Shown: positions 1 to 7,412 of the stretch, one piece after another
Layout: every line of letters starts with the position of its first letter
Numbering within the stretch: the first letter of the stretch is position 1
Assembly: GCA_028818385.1 (NCBI GenBank)
Contig: JAPPNY010000009.1
Location: forward strand, 1 to 24,583
Reading direction: 5' to 3'
Source of the DNA: Spirochaetaceae bacterium
GTDB taxonomy: Bacteria; Spirochaetota; Spirochaetia; SZUA-6; Bin103
DNA: 24,583 nt
Translations under genes and position numbers: made by a program
Notes under the pieces: generated by a model
Told to the model about the DNA's origin: nothing
What the model saw: only the letters and a program-made list of their open reading frames with translations
Databases searched by the model: none

Positions 1-903
1 GAGCTTTCGTCCCACGATGTCGTGCCACAGGCGCAGCACCGCCGCGGCGTACTCGTCAGAGTCAGCGTCCGACCCGCCGTTCGCGCCGAGCGCGGTTTCA
101 GTCATGGCGATGTACAGGTACACGGCGCGGACCGCGTGGCCCACCGCCTCGGTCTGCTCCAGCACCGGGAGGTGGTCTTGCGAGTAGGCAGCGTTGTCGG
201 TGGGGCCGCTGCCATCGGGGCCGGCGGAGCCGACCCTCCCGGCGCTGCCCCTGGCGTCGAGGAAGAAGCGGGCAAGCTCCGCGTACCGGCTCCTCCCCGT
301 CTTGCGCGCCAGCCGCATCAAGCCGAGCTCGATCTCCTCGTGGCCCGGCACGCCGACCAGCGCGTCCGGACCGAAAGTATCGGCCACGAAGTCGGCGCTC
401 TTGGTCGCCACCGCCAGGAGGTTGTCCTTGCCCGTCGCATCGGCATACGCGATCGCCGCCTCGTAGAGATGTCCGACGTTGTACAGCTCGTGGCCCTGTC
501 GCAGGTTCGACCAGCGCGCGGGGCCCGCGGACTCACTCCCGACGTGCGCCCCGGAGGTCCGAATCGTGTACAGGTAGCCGTCGGGTTCCTGCGCCGCGGC
601 GATCCGCGCGATCAGCTCGTCCGCCTGGCGCTCCAGGTCCGGATCCCGTGTCTGCGCGAGGACCGTGGCGACTCCCTCCAGCGTCTTGAAGACGTCGGAG
701 TCGTTGAAGTGCAGGCCTTCGAACAGCGATCGGTCCCCCGCGGCTGCAGCATCGAAGTTGCGCAGGCGGCCGGTGTCCTCGCAACGCGACAGGCAATAGG
801 GGACGGTCCGCTCCGCGTTGACGGCCACGCGCGTGGCCCACATCCCCGTCTTCAACGCGACTTCGGTGGCAGGGACTGCATGAATTGAGGTTCGTCGTGT
901 CAT
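1..903 (-). CDS. GH127 (DUF1680) glycoside hydrolase, beta-L-arabinofuranosidase type, 3' truncated by window edge
   Basis: The frame is open from an ATG at 903 (preceded at once by an in-frame TAG) to the window edge, giving 301 residues of the N-terminal half. Family landmarks: FNDSDVFKTLEG (67-78), AAQEPDGYLYT (103-113), the GHELYNVGHLYEAA block (137-150), GHEEIELGLMRLAR (187-200), and EQTEAVGHAVRAVYLY (249-264) followed by a Trp-His-Asp-Ile-Val-Gly-Arg stretch at the edge. GH127 members are (alpha/alpha)6-barrel enzymes that release L-arabinofuranose, and related DUF1680 proteins act on other plant or host glycans. The zinc-binding cysteines and catalytic acidic residues of the family fall in the missing C-terminal half, so activity cannot be judged. 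No signal peptide is visible, suggesting cytoplasmic action on imported oligosaccharides. It diverges from the sugar ABC transporter operon, which could supply its substrate. No clear Shine-Dalgarno precedes the ATG. Family confident, substrate inferred. Confidence 0.9.
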   Translation of the reverse strand, partial: MTRRTSIHAVPATEVALKTGMWATRVAVNAERTVPYCLSRCEDTGRLRNFDAAAAGDRSLFEGLHFNDSDVFKTLEGVATVLAQTRDPDLERQADELIARIAAAQEPDGYLYTIRTSGAHVGSESAGPARWSNLRQGHELYNVGHLYEAAIAYADATGKDNLLAVATKSADFVADTFGPDALVGVPGHEEIELGLMRLARKTGRSRYAELARFFLDARGSAGRVGSAGPDGSGPTDNAAYSQDHLPVLEQTEAVGHAVRAVYLYIAMTETALGANGGSDADSDEYAAAVLRLWHDIVGRKL

Positions 904-952
904 CTATACCGACCGAGGGAGCGATCCATGCCTGCGACACTACCCGAGCGAC

Positions 953-993
953 GGGCAGGTTGACAAGCCAGCCGACTACACCTTAACCTGCCC
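953..993. promoter_or_regulatory. Inverted-repeat operator candidate in the divergent GH127/ABC-transporter promoter region
   Basis: A perfect 9-bp inverted repeat: GGGCAGGTT (953-961) and AACCTGCCC (985-993), with centres 32 bp apart, about three helical turns. The left arm overlaps TTGACA (960-965), a consensus -35 hexamer for the rightward operon. The right arm overlaps the weak -10 position (TTAACC, 983-988, 17-bp spacer). This layout suits a dimeric repressor or activator controlling both divergent units. The repeat is seen; the function is inferred. No regulator gene lies in the window. Confidence 0.5.
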
Positions 994-1050
994 AATGAGG
1001 CGTCCAGAAATTGGGACCATCTCCAGAAATCCAAACCGTGACTGCCCGAT

Positions 1051-1056
1051 AGGAGG
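1051..1056 (+). promoter_or_regulatory. Strong ribosome binding site for the sugar-binding protein
   Basis: AGGAGG lies 8 nt before the ATG at 1065. It is the strongest Shine-Dalgarno in the operon and fixes the start, consistent with a binding protein made in excess over its permeases. Confidence 0.85.
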
Positions 1057-1064
1057 ACTTATCG

Positions 1065-2297
1065 ATGTCGATCGCCAAGAGAACTCTATTGTTCTTCGTA
1101 TTGCTCTTTGCATGTACCATGCTTCCGTTTACGGTCTTTGCGGCCCCGGACGCCGAGTCTGCACCGGTCGAAATGGTCATATATGTCTACGATGCCCGGC
1201 CGGCCGAGTTCCAGGCATTGACCGATGCGTACAAGGAACTGCATCCGAATGTCACCGTTGAGACGATCATTCCTGCGGCGGACTTCTTCGGTAGTCTGAC
1301 CGCCAGGATCGCATCGAACACCATGCCGGATATCGTCATGGGAGAGTACCAGGGTCTCTATGATCTGGGGAAGGCAGGGCACATGGTGAACCTGAAAGGT
1401 CTGCCCCTCATCGGTCACTTCGACGAAGCCGTCCTTCCGCAAATGACCGCCCCTGACGGAAACATCTACGGCGTGCCGACCAATTTCGCAGCCATGGGGA
1501 TCATGTACAACAGGGACATGTTCGACCAGGCCGGCATCGATGAGTTCCCCCGGACGATCAGCGGACTCGAAGACGCCGTCGACAAGCTGCGTGCGGCCGG
1601 GTTCACGCCCTTCAGCGTAGCGGGACTGGAAGCCTGGACTCACGGACAGATGTTCTACACGGCTATCGCGTCCGTCCAACCGGATGTCTTTCAGTTCGCG
1701 AATGATGGTGCGACCGGGGACATCCTGCTTGAAGAGCACTTGGTGGCCATGAAGGCCCTCGACCTGCAGTTCGCCAACTCGCTCGATGAATCGCAAGGCA
1801 GCGACTACGGCACCTTCATCAACCACTTCGCAACCGAGCAGGTGGCCATGATTCAAATGGGCACGTGGGCACTCAACCACGTACTGGGACTGAACCCCGA
1901 CGTGAACATGCGCTACGCGGCCGTTCCCTATTCGGAGAATCCCGAAGATGCCAGGCTGTCGGCGAACATCGGTGTGAGCCTGGGCGTCGGGGCACAGACA
2001 GAGCATCGGGACGAAGCCATCGGGTTTCTTGACTGGCTCACCTCCGTTGAAGGCAACACGAAGTACAGCGAGCTGTTCAGGGAGATTCCCGTCGTCACGG
2101 ACGTCGACGTGCCGCTGTTGCCCGCCGCGGAAGATGTTCTCCGATACAAGGAAGCCGGCGCCATCGTTCCGTGGTCGCAGGTGCTCATGAGCGAGGCCGG
2201 TCGCGCCGAGGGAAGTGCCATCATGCAGCAGTATTTTCTTGGAGAAATATCAGCCGAACAAGCGATACGCGGCATCTACGAGAACTGGTTCAAGTAA
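1065..2297 (+). CDS. ABC transporter sugar-binding protein (family 1 extracellular solute-binding, CUT1)
   Basis: 410 residues, typical for the MalE/UgpB-like family 1 binding proteins. The N-terminus is a signal peptide: Lys5-Arg6, a hydrophobic core of about 20 residues, and a likely signal peptidase I site at VFA-AP. A cysteine at residue 17 in LLFAC could instead be a relaxed lipobox, as in some spirochaete or Gram-positive lipoproteins. Family landmarks in the mature protein are MPDIVMGEYQGLYDLGKAG (exposed lobe), DGNIYGVPTNFAAMGIMYNRD (hinge region), FATEQVAMIQMGTWA and the C-terminal AIRGIYENWFK. It would bind a mono- or oligosaccharide outside the membrane and hand it to the two permeases downstream. 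The neighbouring GH127 and GH172/GH32-like genes point to arabinose- or fructose-containing glycans, but the ligand cannot be read from sequence. Confidence 0.93.
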   Translation: MSIAKRTLLFFVLLFACTMLPFTVFAAPDAESAPVEMVIYVYDARPAEFQALTDAYKELHPNVTVETIIPAADFFGSLTARIASNTMPDIVMGEYQGLYDLGKAGHMVNLKGLPLIGHFDEAVLPQMTAPDGNIYGVPTNFAAMGIMYNRDMFDQAGIDEFPRTISGLEDAVDKLRAAGFTPFSVAGLEAWTHGQMFYTAIASVQPDVFQFANDGATGDILLEEHLVAMKALDLQFANSLDESQGSDYGTFINHFATEQVAMIQMGTWALNHVLGLNPDVNMRYAAVPYSENPEDARLSANIGVSLGVGAQTEHRDEAIGFLDWLTSVEGNTKYSELFREIPVVTDVDVPLLPAAEDVLRYKEAGAIVPWSQVLMSEAGRAEGSAIMQQYFLGEISAEQAIRGIYENWFK

Positions 2298-2309
2298 CGC
2301 ACGATTCCT

Positions 2310-2363
2310 GCGCTGCGCAACGATCGGGGTAGAGGTGCATTCCCGCGGGCCGTTGCGCAGCGC
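2310..2363. repeat. Perfect 13-bp inverted repeat between binding protein and permease genes
   Basis: GCGCTGCGCAACG (2310-2322) is repeated inverted as CGTTGCGCAGCGC (2351-2363), with a 28-nt loop that itself can pair CGGG (2325-2328) with CCCG (2342-2345). It begins 12 nt after the binding-protein stop and ends before the first permease. No T-run follows, so it is not a classical rho-independent terminator. Stem-loops at this place in maltose-type operons protect the upstream mRNA and lower permease expression, and that role is inferred here. Confidence 0.75.
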
Positions 2364-2418
2364 GGAGTAGTTGGTGGCGGCAGCGGCCGCCACCGGCCTC
2401 CGATCGTTCCTTCCAGCG

Positions 2419-3303
2419 ATGACCATCACCAGAAGAACGAGACACATCGCCAGCACCGTGTTCTTCGTAGGGCCGATACTCGTCCTGTACACAGCGTTCT
2501 TCTTCCTGCCTATAGCCCTGAGCTTCATGTACTCCCTGACCGACTGGGACGGGCTGCAGAAGACGTTCACGTTCATCGGGTTCGCGAACTACGTCGAAGC
2601 CCTGACCTATGACGAGGACTTCCTGCGCTCGGTCCGGTTCACGTTCACCTTCGCGCTCCTGGCCGTGGTGTGGACGAACGTGCTCGCCTTGTTGCTGGCG
2701 TTGCTGGTGAACCTGGAGCTCAGCGTCAAGAACGTCGCGCGAGCGCTCATATTCATGCCGAACGTCATCAGTATGATCGTCGTCGGTTTCCTATGGAGGT
2801 TTCTGTACCGGACGATCGTTCCCGATGTCGGCCGGGTATTGCATATCGGCTTCCTGGAACAGACGCTCCTGAACCTGTCGGACGGCATCGTGCTGGTCGT
2901 TCTGGTACCGGAGCTCTGGAGAAGTGTTGGGTTCGTCATGATCATCTACCTTGCCGGGCTGCAGGAGATACCGGAAGACCTGCGCGCCGCCATGATCATC
3001 GATGGCGCTTCCTCGCTTCAGCGGCTCATGCGTCTGACGATCCCCTTTCTTGTTCCGGCATTCATAGCGTCGTTCTTCATCACTACGACGGGATCACTGA
3101 AGGTGTTCGATATCGTCTTCAGTCTTACCGGCGGAGGTCCCGGGAAGGCCAGTCACACCATTGCGTACAACATCTACGCGGACGGACTGCAGGCATTCCG
3201 ATTTGGAGCCGGCTCTGCAAAGGCAGTCCTGTTTGCGGTGATGGTTCTCGTGGTGACCGCCGTTCAGTTGAAGTACCTGCGATCGAAGGAGATCCACACT
3301 TGA
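2419..3303 (+). CDS. Sugar ABC transporter permease, MalF/UgpA type (CUT1)
   Basis: 294 residues from the ATG at 2419. The same frame is open upstream to TTG 2371 and GTG 2374, which have a GGAG (2363-2366) in front, so a start 15-16 codons earlier is possible. The conserved part begins at ARG-rich TITRRTRH. Six transmembrane segments are apparent, the first at about 13-36. The cytoplasmic EAA loop that docks onto the ATPase is at 185-211 (PEDLRAAMIIDGASSLQRLM). LYTAFFFLPIALSFMYSLTD near the N-terminus is typical of MalF-like permeases. It pairs with the next permease to form the channel and receives sugar from the upstream binding protein. Its stop overlaps the start of the second permease by 4 nt (TTGA). 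No ATPase gene is in the operon. Confidence 0.92.
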   Translation: MTITRRTRHIASTVFFVGPILVLYTAFFFLPIALSFMYSLTDWDGLQKTFTFIGFANYVEALTYDEDFLRSVRFTFTFALLAVVWTNVLALLLALLVNLELSVKNVARALIFMPNVISMIVVGFLWRFLYRTIVPDVGRVLHIGFLEQTLLNLSDGIVLVVLVPELWRSVGFVMIIYLAGLQEIPEDLRAAMIIDGASSLQRLMRLTIPFLVPAFIASFFITTTGSLKVFDIVFSLTGGGPGKASHTIAYNIYADGLQAFRFGAGSAKAVLFAVMVLVVTAVQLKYLRSKEIHT

Positions 3304-4124
3304 TCAGGGCAATTCAGCGAGGCAGCCTGGAGTTGGCGGTTCTCGTCGTCGGCTTGCTCTTCTTCGTGCCCATATTCTTTCTTCTGACCAACACGTTCAA
3401 GTCGCAGGCGGAGATGTTCCAGTCCTTCCTGGCGTTTCCCAAAGCGATCAGTATCGAGAACTACGCTCTTGCCTGGAAGAACATGCGCTATTTCCGCGCA
3501 CTGGTGAATACGGTGATCGTCACCTGTGGCGGGGTCGCAGTGGTGGTCCTGTTCTCGGCGATGGCTGCTTATCGTATCGCGCGGTCGATGTCACGTCTGA
3601 CGACGTGGCTGCTCCTGTTCTTCGTCCTTTCGATGATGCTGCCGTTTCAGACGATCATGATACCGCTCGTGCAGGTGGTCGGATGGGCCGGTCTCCTCGG
3701 TTCGAGGTTCGGATTCATCATCGTGGCGGCGGCGTTGCTGTGTCCTTTCACGATCTATCTGTATCGAGGGTTCTTCGTGCAGATCCCGATGGAGCTCGAG
3801 GAGGCGGCTTCGATGGAGGGGGCCGGGTCGATTCGGACCTTCTTCTCCGTCGTGTTCCCGTTGGTCAAGTCGGTGACCGTGACGGCCGTCATGATCAACG
3901 CCCTGGGGATCTGGAACGACTTCATCCTGGCGCTGCTCCTGCTTCAAGAGCCAAAGCTGATGACACTGCAGCTCTCGGTAGTGCAATATGCGGGGCGGTA
4001 TGCGTTGCAGTGGAACCTGATATTGGCGACGTTGGCACTTGTGGTCGTACCGATCATGGTGCTCTATCTGTTTCTGCAGCGGCACATTCAATCCGGTCTT
4101 GTCAGCGGCGCCCTGAAGGGCTAG
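3300..4124 (+). CDS. Sugar ABC transporter permease, MalG/UgpE type (CUT1)
   Basis: 274 residues from a TTG start at 3300 that overlaps the previous stop (TTGA). AAGGAG at 3286-3291, 8 nt upstream, supports this start; a much longer open frame reaching back to 2670 is only a shadow of the first permease. There are six predicted membrane segments. The EAA loop at 163-190 (MELEEAASMEGAGSIRTFF) and the NYALAWKN and FRALVNTVIVT regions match MalG-like proteins. It forms the heterodimeric channel with the upstream permease. Translational coupling through the 4-nt overlap would keep the two subunits at equal amounts. Confidence 0.93.
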   Translation: MIRAIQRGSLELAVLVVGLLFFVPIFFLLTNTFKSQAEMFQSFLAFPKAISIENYALAWKNMRYFRALVNTVIVTCGGVAVVVLFSAMAAYRIARSMSRLTTWLLLFFVLSMMLPFQTIMIPLVQVVGWAGLLGSRFGFIIVAAALLCPFTIYLYRGFFVQIPMELEEAASMEGAGSIRTFFSVVFPLVKSVTVTAVMINALGIWNDFILALLLLQEPKLMTLQLSVVQYAGRYALQWNLILATLALVVVPIMVLYLFLQRHIQSGLVSGALKG

Positions 4125-4172
4125 CCCACGGTCCGCTGCTCAGGATCGCATCGTGAAGGAGGTCACGAGCAC

Positions 4173-5219
4173 GTGAAGGGACAGAAATATCGGGCCGGCA
4201 TCGCCGGTCTGGGCATGATCGGCGGCGCCGACCAGGTGTCGGCCGAGGCGATCGGCCAGTCGGTGGACGGCATGGACGGCACCCACTTCGCCGCTCTGGC
4301 CGGCCACGAGCGGGTCGACGTGGTGGCAGGCAGCAGCCGCGACGCCGGCCGGCGCGAGCGGTTCGCGGCGCGCTCGGGCGCCACCGTGTACGAGCAGCTA
4401 CAGGAGATGCTCGACCGCGAGCGCTTGGACATCCTGAGCATCGCCACCTATGCGCCGGCGCACGAGGAGGCGGCGCTGGCCGCCGTGGACGCCGGCGTGA
4501 AGGTCCTCTACTGCGAGAAGCCGATCGCGCAGACGGTCGCCGCCGGCCGGCGGATCGCCGACGCTTGCGAACGGGCGGGGGCGCTCCTGGTCGTCAACCA
4601 CCAGCGCCGTTTCGCGCCGGGCTACCGGCGGCTGGCCGAGCACGTGGCGGCTGGCGGACTGGGCCGCCTGACCTCGGCCTACGTGCAGTGGGCCAGTGGC
4701 CGGCTGGGCAACGTGGGCACGCACACGATCGACGCGCTGCGCATGGTGATCGGACAGGAGGTCGAGGCCGTCTCCGGGCTGCTCGACCTGGCCGGCCGCG
4801 AGGACTGCCGCGGGCCGGAGTTCCGCGATCCCGGCGGCTGGGGGATGCTGAGGATGGCCGGCGGCACGATCGCGCTGCTGGACGCCCCCGACTACGCGGC
4901 GACGCCGATGCGCTTCCTGCTCAGCGGCACCGAAGGACAGGCGACCATCGCGCCGGACGCCGTCACCGTGGACTACGCCGACGGCCGCAGCGACTCGTGG
5001 CCGATCGGCGAAGGCGGATTGAGCTCCATGGACCGGGCCGTCACCGAGATCGTCGCCTGGCTCGACGGCGACGGGGACGAGGTCGCGGGCTCGGGCGACG
5101 ACGCGGCGCGCACCCTGGAGGTGATCGCGGCGCTGCACGCGTCGCACGAGCGCGCTTCGGCCTGGGTCGACCTGCCCCTGGCCGGCGCGGACCTCGACCG
5201 CGTGATCCGCTCCGGATAG
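4173..5219 (+). CDS. Gfo/Idh/MocA-family NAD(P)-dependent sugar dehydrogenase
   Basis: 348 residues from a GTG at 4173, with AAGGAGGT 10 nt upstream fixing the start. The Rossmann nucleotide-binding motif is at 11-18 (AGLGMIGG). The family signature CEKPIAQT at 104-111 holds the catalytic Lys106 of the E-K-P motif. NVGTHTIDALRM (180-191) gives the conserved His184 and Asp187. Members oxidise or reduce sugars, inositols or their derivatives with NAD(P). An insert of about 20 residues follows the Rossmann glycines (GADQVSAEAIGQSVDG) and is longer than usual. It lies 48 nt after the permease operon and 9 nt before the MFS gene, so it probably processes the imported sugar. The substrate is not readable. 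Confidence 0.9.
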   Translation: MKGQKYRAGIAGLGMIGGADQVSAEAIGQSVDGMDGTHFAALAGHERVDVVAGSSRDAGRRERFAARSGATVYEQLQEMLDRERLDILSIATYAPAHEEAALAAVDAGVKVLYCEKPIAQTVAAGRRIADACERAGALLVVNHQRRFAPGYRRLAEHVAAGGLGRLTSAYVQWASGRLGNVGTHTIDALRMVIGQEVEAVSGLLDLAGREDCRGPEFRDPGGWGMLRMAGGTIALLDAPDYAATPMRFLLSGTEGQATIAPDAVTVDYADGRSDSWPIGEGGLSSMDRAVTEIVAWLDGDGDEVAGSGDDAARTLEVIAALHASHERASAWVDLPLAGADLDRVIRSG

Positions 5220-5228
5220 CGCGCACCG

Positions 5229-6479
5229 TTGTACCGCGGTTACCCGATCGCGGTGGTGGCCTTCCTGTCGACGGGGCTCACCATCGGTACCAGCCAGTAC
5301 GCCTTCGGCGAGTTCGCCGCTCCGCTGCGCGAGGCATTCGGCTGGAGCCAGACCGCCCTCAACCTGTCGCTCTCGCTCGCGGTCGTGTCCGGACTGGTGG
5401 CGCCCTTCGCCGGCCGCGCCATGGACCGCTGGGGCGCGCGGCCGGTGACGGTGATCTCCCTGCTGCTGGTCGCCGCCGGCTTCCTGCTGCGGCCGCTGAT
5501 CACGTCGCTCTGGCACTGGTACCTGTTCAGCGCCCTGGTCTACGCCGGCTTTCCGGGTGCCACGGTGATGCCGGCGGGCAAGCTGGTGGGGCTCTGGTTC
5601 CCCGCCACCCGGGGGCGGGTGATGGGCGCGGTGACCTCCGGCAACAACGCCGGCGGGCTCACCATGCCGGCGCTGGCCGCCGCCCTGGTCGCCGCCGCCG
5701 GCTGGCAATGGGGCTTCCTGGCCTTCGGGATCCTGCTGCTGGCTCTGGCGGTGGCGGCGCAGGTGATCATCCGCGAAGACGAGGATCTGGTGGCGCGCGA
5801 GATGCACCGCACTCGCCGCGGCGGCGCCGCCCGGGAGTCACGCCGCCTCATGGAGAGCGGCATCACCCTGCGGCAGGCGCTGCGCACGCGGAGGTTCTGG
5901 CTGATTCTCTGGGGCCTGTTCGGCGCCACCTTCACCTATCAGGGCGTGCTGACCCAGCTTCGCCAGCACTTCGCCGAGCAGGGGTTCGCGCCGGCCCTGG
6001 CCACCACCGGGCTGGCGGTGATCGCGGCCATGGGCATCGGCTCGAAGCTGGCCTTCGGCAGGGCCAGCGAGCGCTGGACCGCGCGGCTCTGCTGCGTCGT
6101 GTCGGTAGCCCTGCAGACCGTGGGGCTGGTGATCATGGCGCTGGCCTCATCGGCGCCGGCGATGTGGTCCGGGATCTTCGTGTTCGGGCTTGGCTTCGGC
6201 GGACTGGGCGCCCTGCTGGTGCTGATCGTCCAGGAGGCGTTCGGGATGAAGGAGTTCGGCGCCATCCAGGGCGTCGTGCAGGTGGCGGCGACCGGCTCGA
6301 TGGCCGCCGCGCCGGTCCTGGCCGGCTGGATCCATGACCGCACCGGATCGTTCTCGGCCGCGTTCCTGATCATCGCCGCCGTGTTCGTGGTGGCGATCGC
6401 CTGCCTGCTGGCGGCCGGGGGACGAGGAGCGATTGCGGGCGCCACGAACGTTCCGCAGACGACTGACACCTCCAGATAG
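5229..6479 (+). CDS. MFS transporter, monocarboxylate/oxalate-formate-antiporter-like
   Basis: 416 residues starting at TTG 5229, only 9 nt after the dehydrogenase stop; no ATG is available near it and the ribosome site is weak, so translation is probably coupled to the gene in front. It has the 12-helix MFS layout with a central cytoplasmic loop at about 180-215 rich in Arg and Glu. The loop 2-3 motif is MDRWGARPV. FGEFAAPLREAFGWSQTAL after helix 1 and LWFPATRGRVMG after helix 4 resemble the MCT/OFA branch, which carries organic acids. It could export or import an acid formed by the upstream dehydrogenase; that link rests on gene order only. The last 15 residues are polar and non-membrane. 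Confidence 0.87.
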   Translation: MYRGYPIAVVAFLSTGLTIGTSQYAFGEFAAPLREAFGWSQTALNLSLSLAVVSGLVAPFAGRAMDRWGARPVTVISLLLVAAGFLLRPLITSLWHWYLFSALVYAGFPGATVMPAGKLVGLWFPATRGRVMGAVTSGNNAGGLTMPALAAALVAAAGWQWGFLAFGILLLALAVAAQVIIREDEDLVAREMHRTRRGGAARESRRLMESGITLRQALRTRRFWLILWGLFGATFTYQGVLTQLRQHFAEQGFAPALATTGLAVIAAMGIGSKLAFGRASERWTARLCCVVSVALQTVGLVIMALASSAPAMWSGIFVFGLGFGGLGALLVLIVQEAFGMKEFGAIQGVVQVAATGSMAAAPVLAGWIHDRTGSFSAAFLIIAAVFVVAIACLLAAGGRGAIAGATNVPQTTDTSR

Positions 6480-6517
6480 CGATAACGGACCGCCCCTGTT
6501 TAGCGTGATCCGGGAAG

Positions 6518-6736
6518 TCAAAGTTCATTGGGATCGAGAATCTCGGTCCTGCCCGACCGATGCTCTTCGAGCGCCTCGTTCGCGAGCAGATCGAGCGCCG
6601 ATTGCGATTCCTCGAATGCGACATCCCAGCGCCTGTCAGCCGCAAGCTCCTCCAGGATGGCCGATGCCAGCTCGTCCTGCTGGGCGTCCGGGAGGTGAGA
6701 CGCCGCCTCGAACGCTTTTCTCAGTTCCGTGGTCAT
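6518..6736 (-). CDS. Small antitoxin-like protein, no toxin partner
   Basis: 72 residues from the ATG at 6736. A longer open frame reaches back to 7003 but overlaps the opposite reductase gene and is arginine-rich nonsense, so the short start is preferred. The protein is acidic and helical: MTTELRKAFEAASHLPDAQQ, then DELASAILEELAADRRWDVA, and an ending of ALEEHRSGRTEILDPNEL. This pattern (amphipathic helices, an RW pair, and a tail with EHR.GRTE.LDP) is shared by small proteins often coded next to RelE/ParE-type toxins. Here the flanking genes are the convergent MFS gene (38 nt away) and a divergent reductase, with no toxin on either side, so it is an orphan. Family memory is moderate; function is inferred. 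Confidence 0.65.
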   Translation of the reverse strand: MTTELRKAFEAASHLPDAQQDELASAILEELAADRRWDVAFEESQSALDLLANEALEEHRSGRTEILDPNEL

Positions 6737-6863
6737 GGCCGAGTTCCGATAGGGTAATCGTACCAACACTCGCAGACGACTTCCACGGGACCAGCGGACG
6801 CAACGTGGCGGCGCGCAGGTGCTCGAGCTTCCGCTCCGCGACGGATTCGCGCAAGGTCTGATC

Positions 6864-7412
6864 GTGGGATCGAAATTGAGAAGAATTCGATACTGTTGCG
6901 CGATCAGCCTGGACGGGTACATCGCCGGGCCTGACGACGAGTTCGACTGGATCGTCATGGACCCCGAGATCGACTTCGGGAGGTTGTCCGCCCAGTTCGA
7001 CACCTGGCTGCTCGGCCGGCGGACCTTCGAGGTGACCGGCGCCCAGTCGTCGCCGGGCTCGCGAACCTTCGTGTTCTCGCGAACCCTGGATCAGAGCGAC
7101 CATCCGAACGTGAGCATCGTCGGCGAGAACTGGGAGGAGGTGGTGCAGTCGCTGCGGGAGGAGCCGGGGAAGGACATCTGGCTGTTCGGCGGAGGATCCC
7201 TGTTCCGCAGCCTCGCCGCCGAGGGATTCGTCGACACGGTCGAGGTCGCGGTCATGCCGACGATCCTGGGTGGCGGAATTCCGCTCGTCGCCGAACCGTC
7301 CGACCCCATCCCGTTGACGCTGATCGAACGGCGAACGTACGAGAAGACCGGCACGGTCATGCTGGTGTACGCCGTGAAGAACACCCGCCCGCGGGAGGCA
7401 GGCCGGCCATGA
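6864..7412 (+). CDS. RibD C-terminal/dihydrofolate reductase-like protein (YyaP/YwjB type)
   Basis: 182 residues from GTG 6864, with AAGG (6853-6856) 7 nt upstream. An upstream start at 6819 would add 15 residues unlike the family. The family features are an N-terminal strand then SLDGYIAGPDDEFDW (15-29), LLGRRTFEV (49-57), FVFSRTL, and near the end DIWLFGGGSLFRSL followed by MPTILGGGIPL. These are the NADPH-binding and substrate loops of the RibD-C/DHFR fold. Most members have no proven substrate; they are thought to be NADPH-dependent reductases of pterin- or pyrimidine-like compounds. Its stop overlaps the peptidase start by 4 nt (ATGA), so the two are probably co-translated. Confidence 0.88.
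   Translation: MGSKLRRIRYCCAISLDGYIAGPDDEFDWIVMDPEIDFGRLSAQFDTWLLGRRTFEVTGAQSSPGSRTFVFSRTLDQSDHPNVSIVGENWEEVVQSLREEPGKDIWLFGGGSLFRSLAAEGFVDTVEVAVMPTILGGGIPLVAEPSDPIPLTLIERRTYEKTGTVMLVYAVKNTRPREAGRP

Noticed and set aside
22..888. 288-codon open frame on the plus strand opposite the GH127 gene
   Set aside because: Arg/Gly/Ala-rich shadow caused by high GC. The minus strand holds clear GH127 motifs without interruption.
2371..2418. Longer N-terminus for the first permease (TTG/GTG start)
   Set aside because: Possible, but the added Ala-rich residues are unlike the family; kept as an alternative start only.
4398..5807. 469-codon minus-strand open frame
   Set aside because: It spans the dehydrogenase and MFS genes, which have family motifs on the plus strand; its own text is Arg/His/Gln repeats with no domain.
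4565..6337. 590-codon plus-strand open frame
   Set aside because: Alternative frame of the dehydrogenase and MFS genes. Composition is extreme Arg/Gly/Ala.
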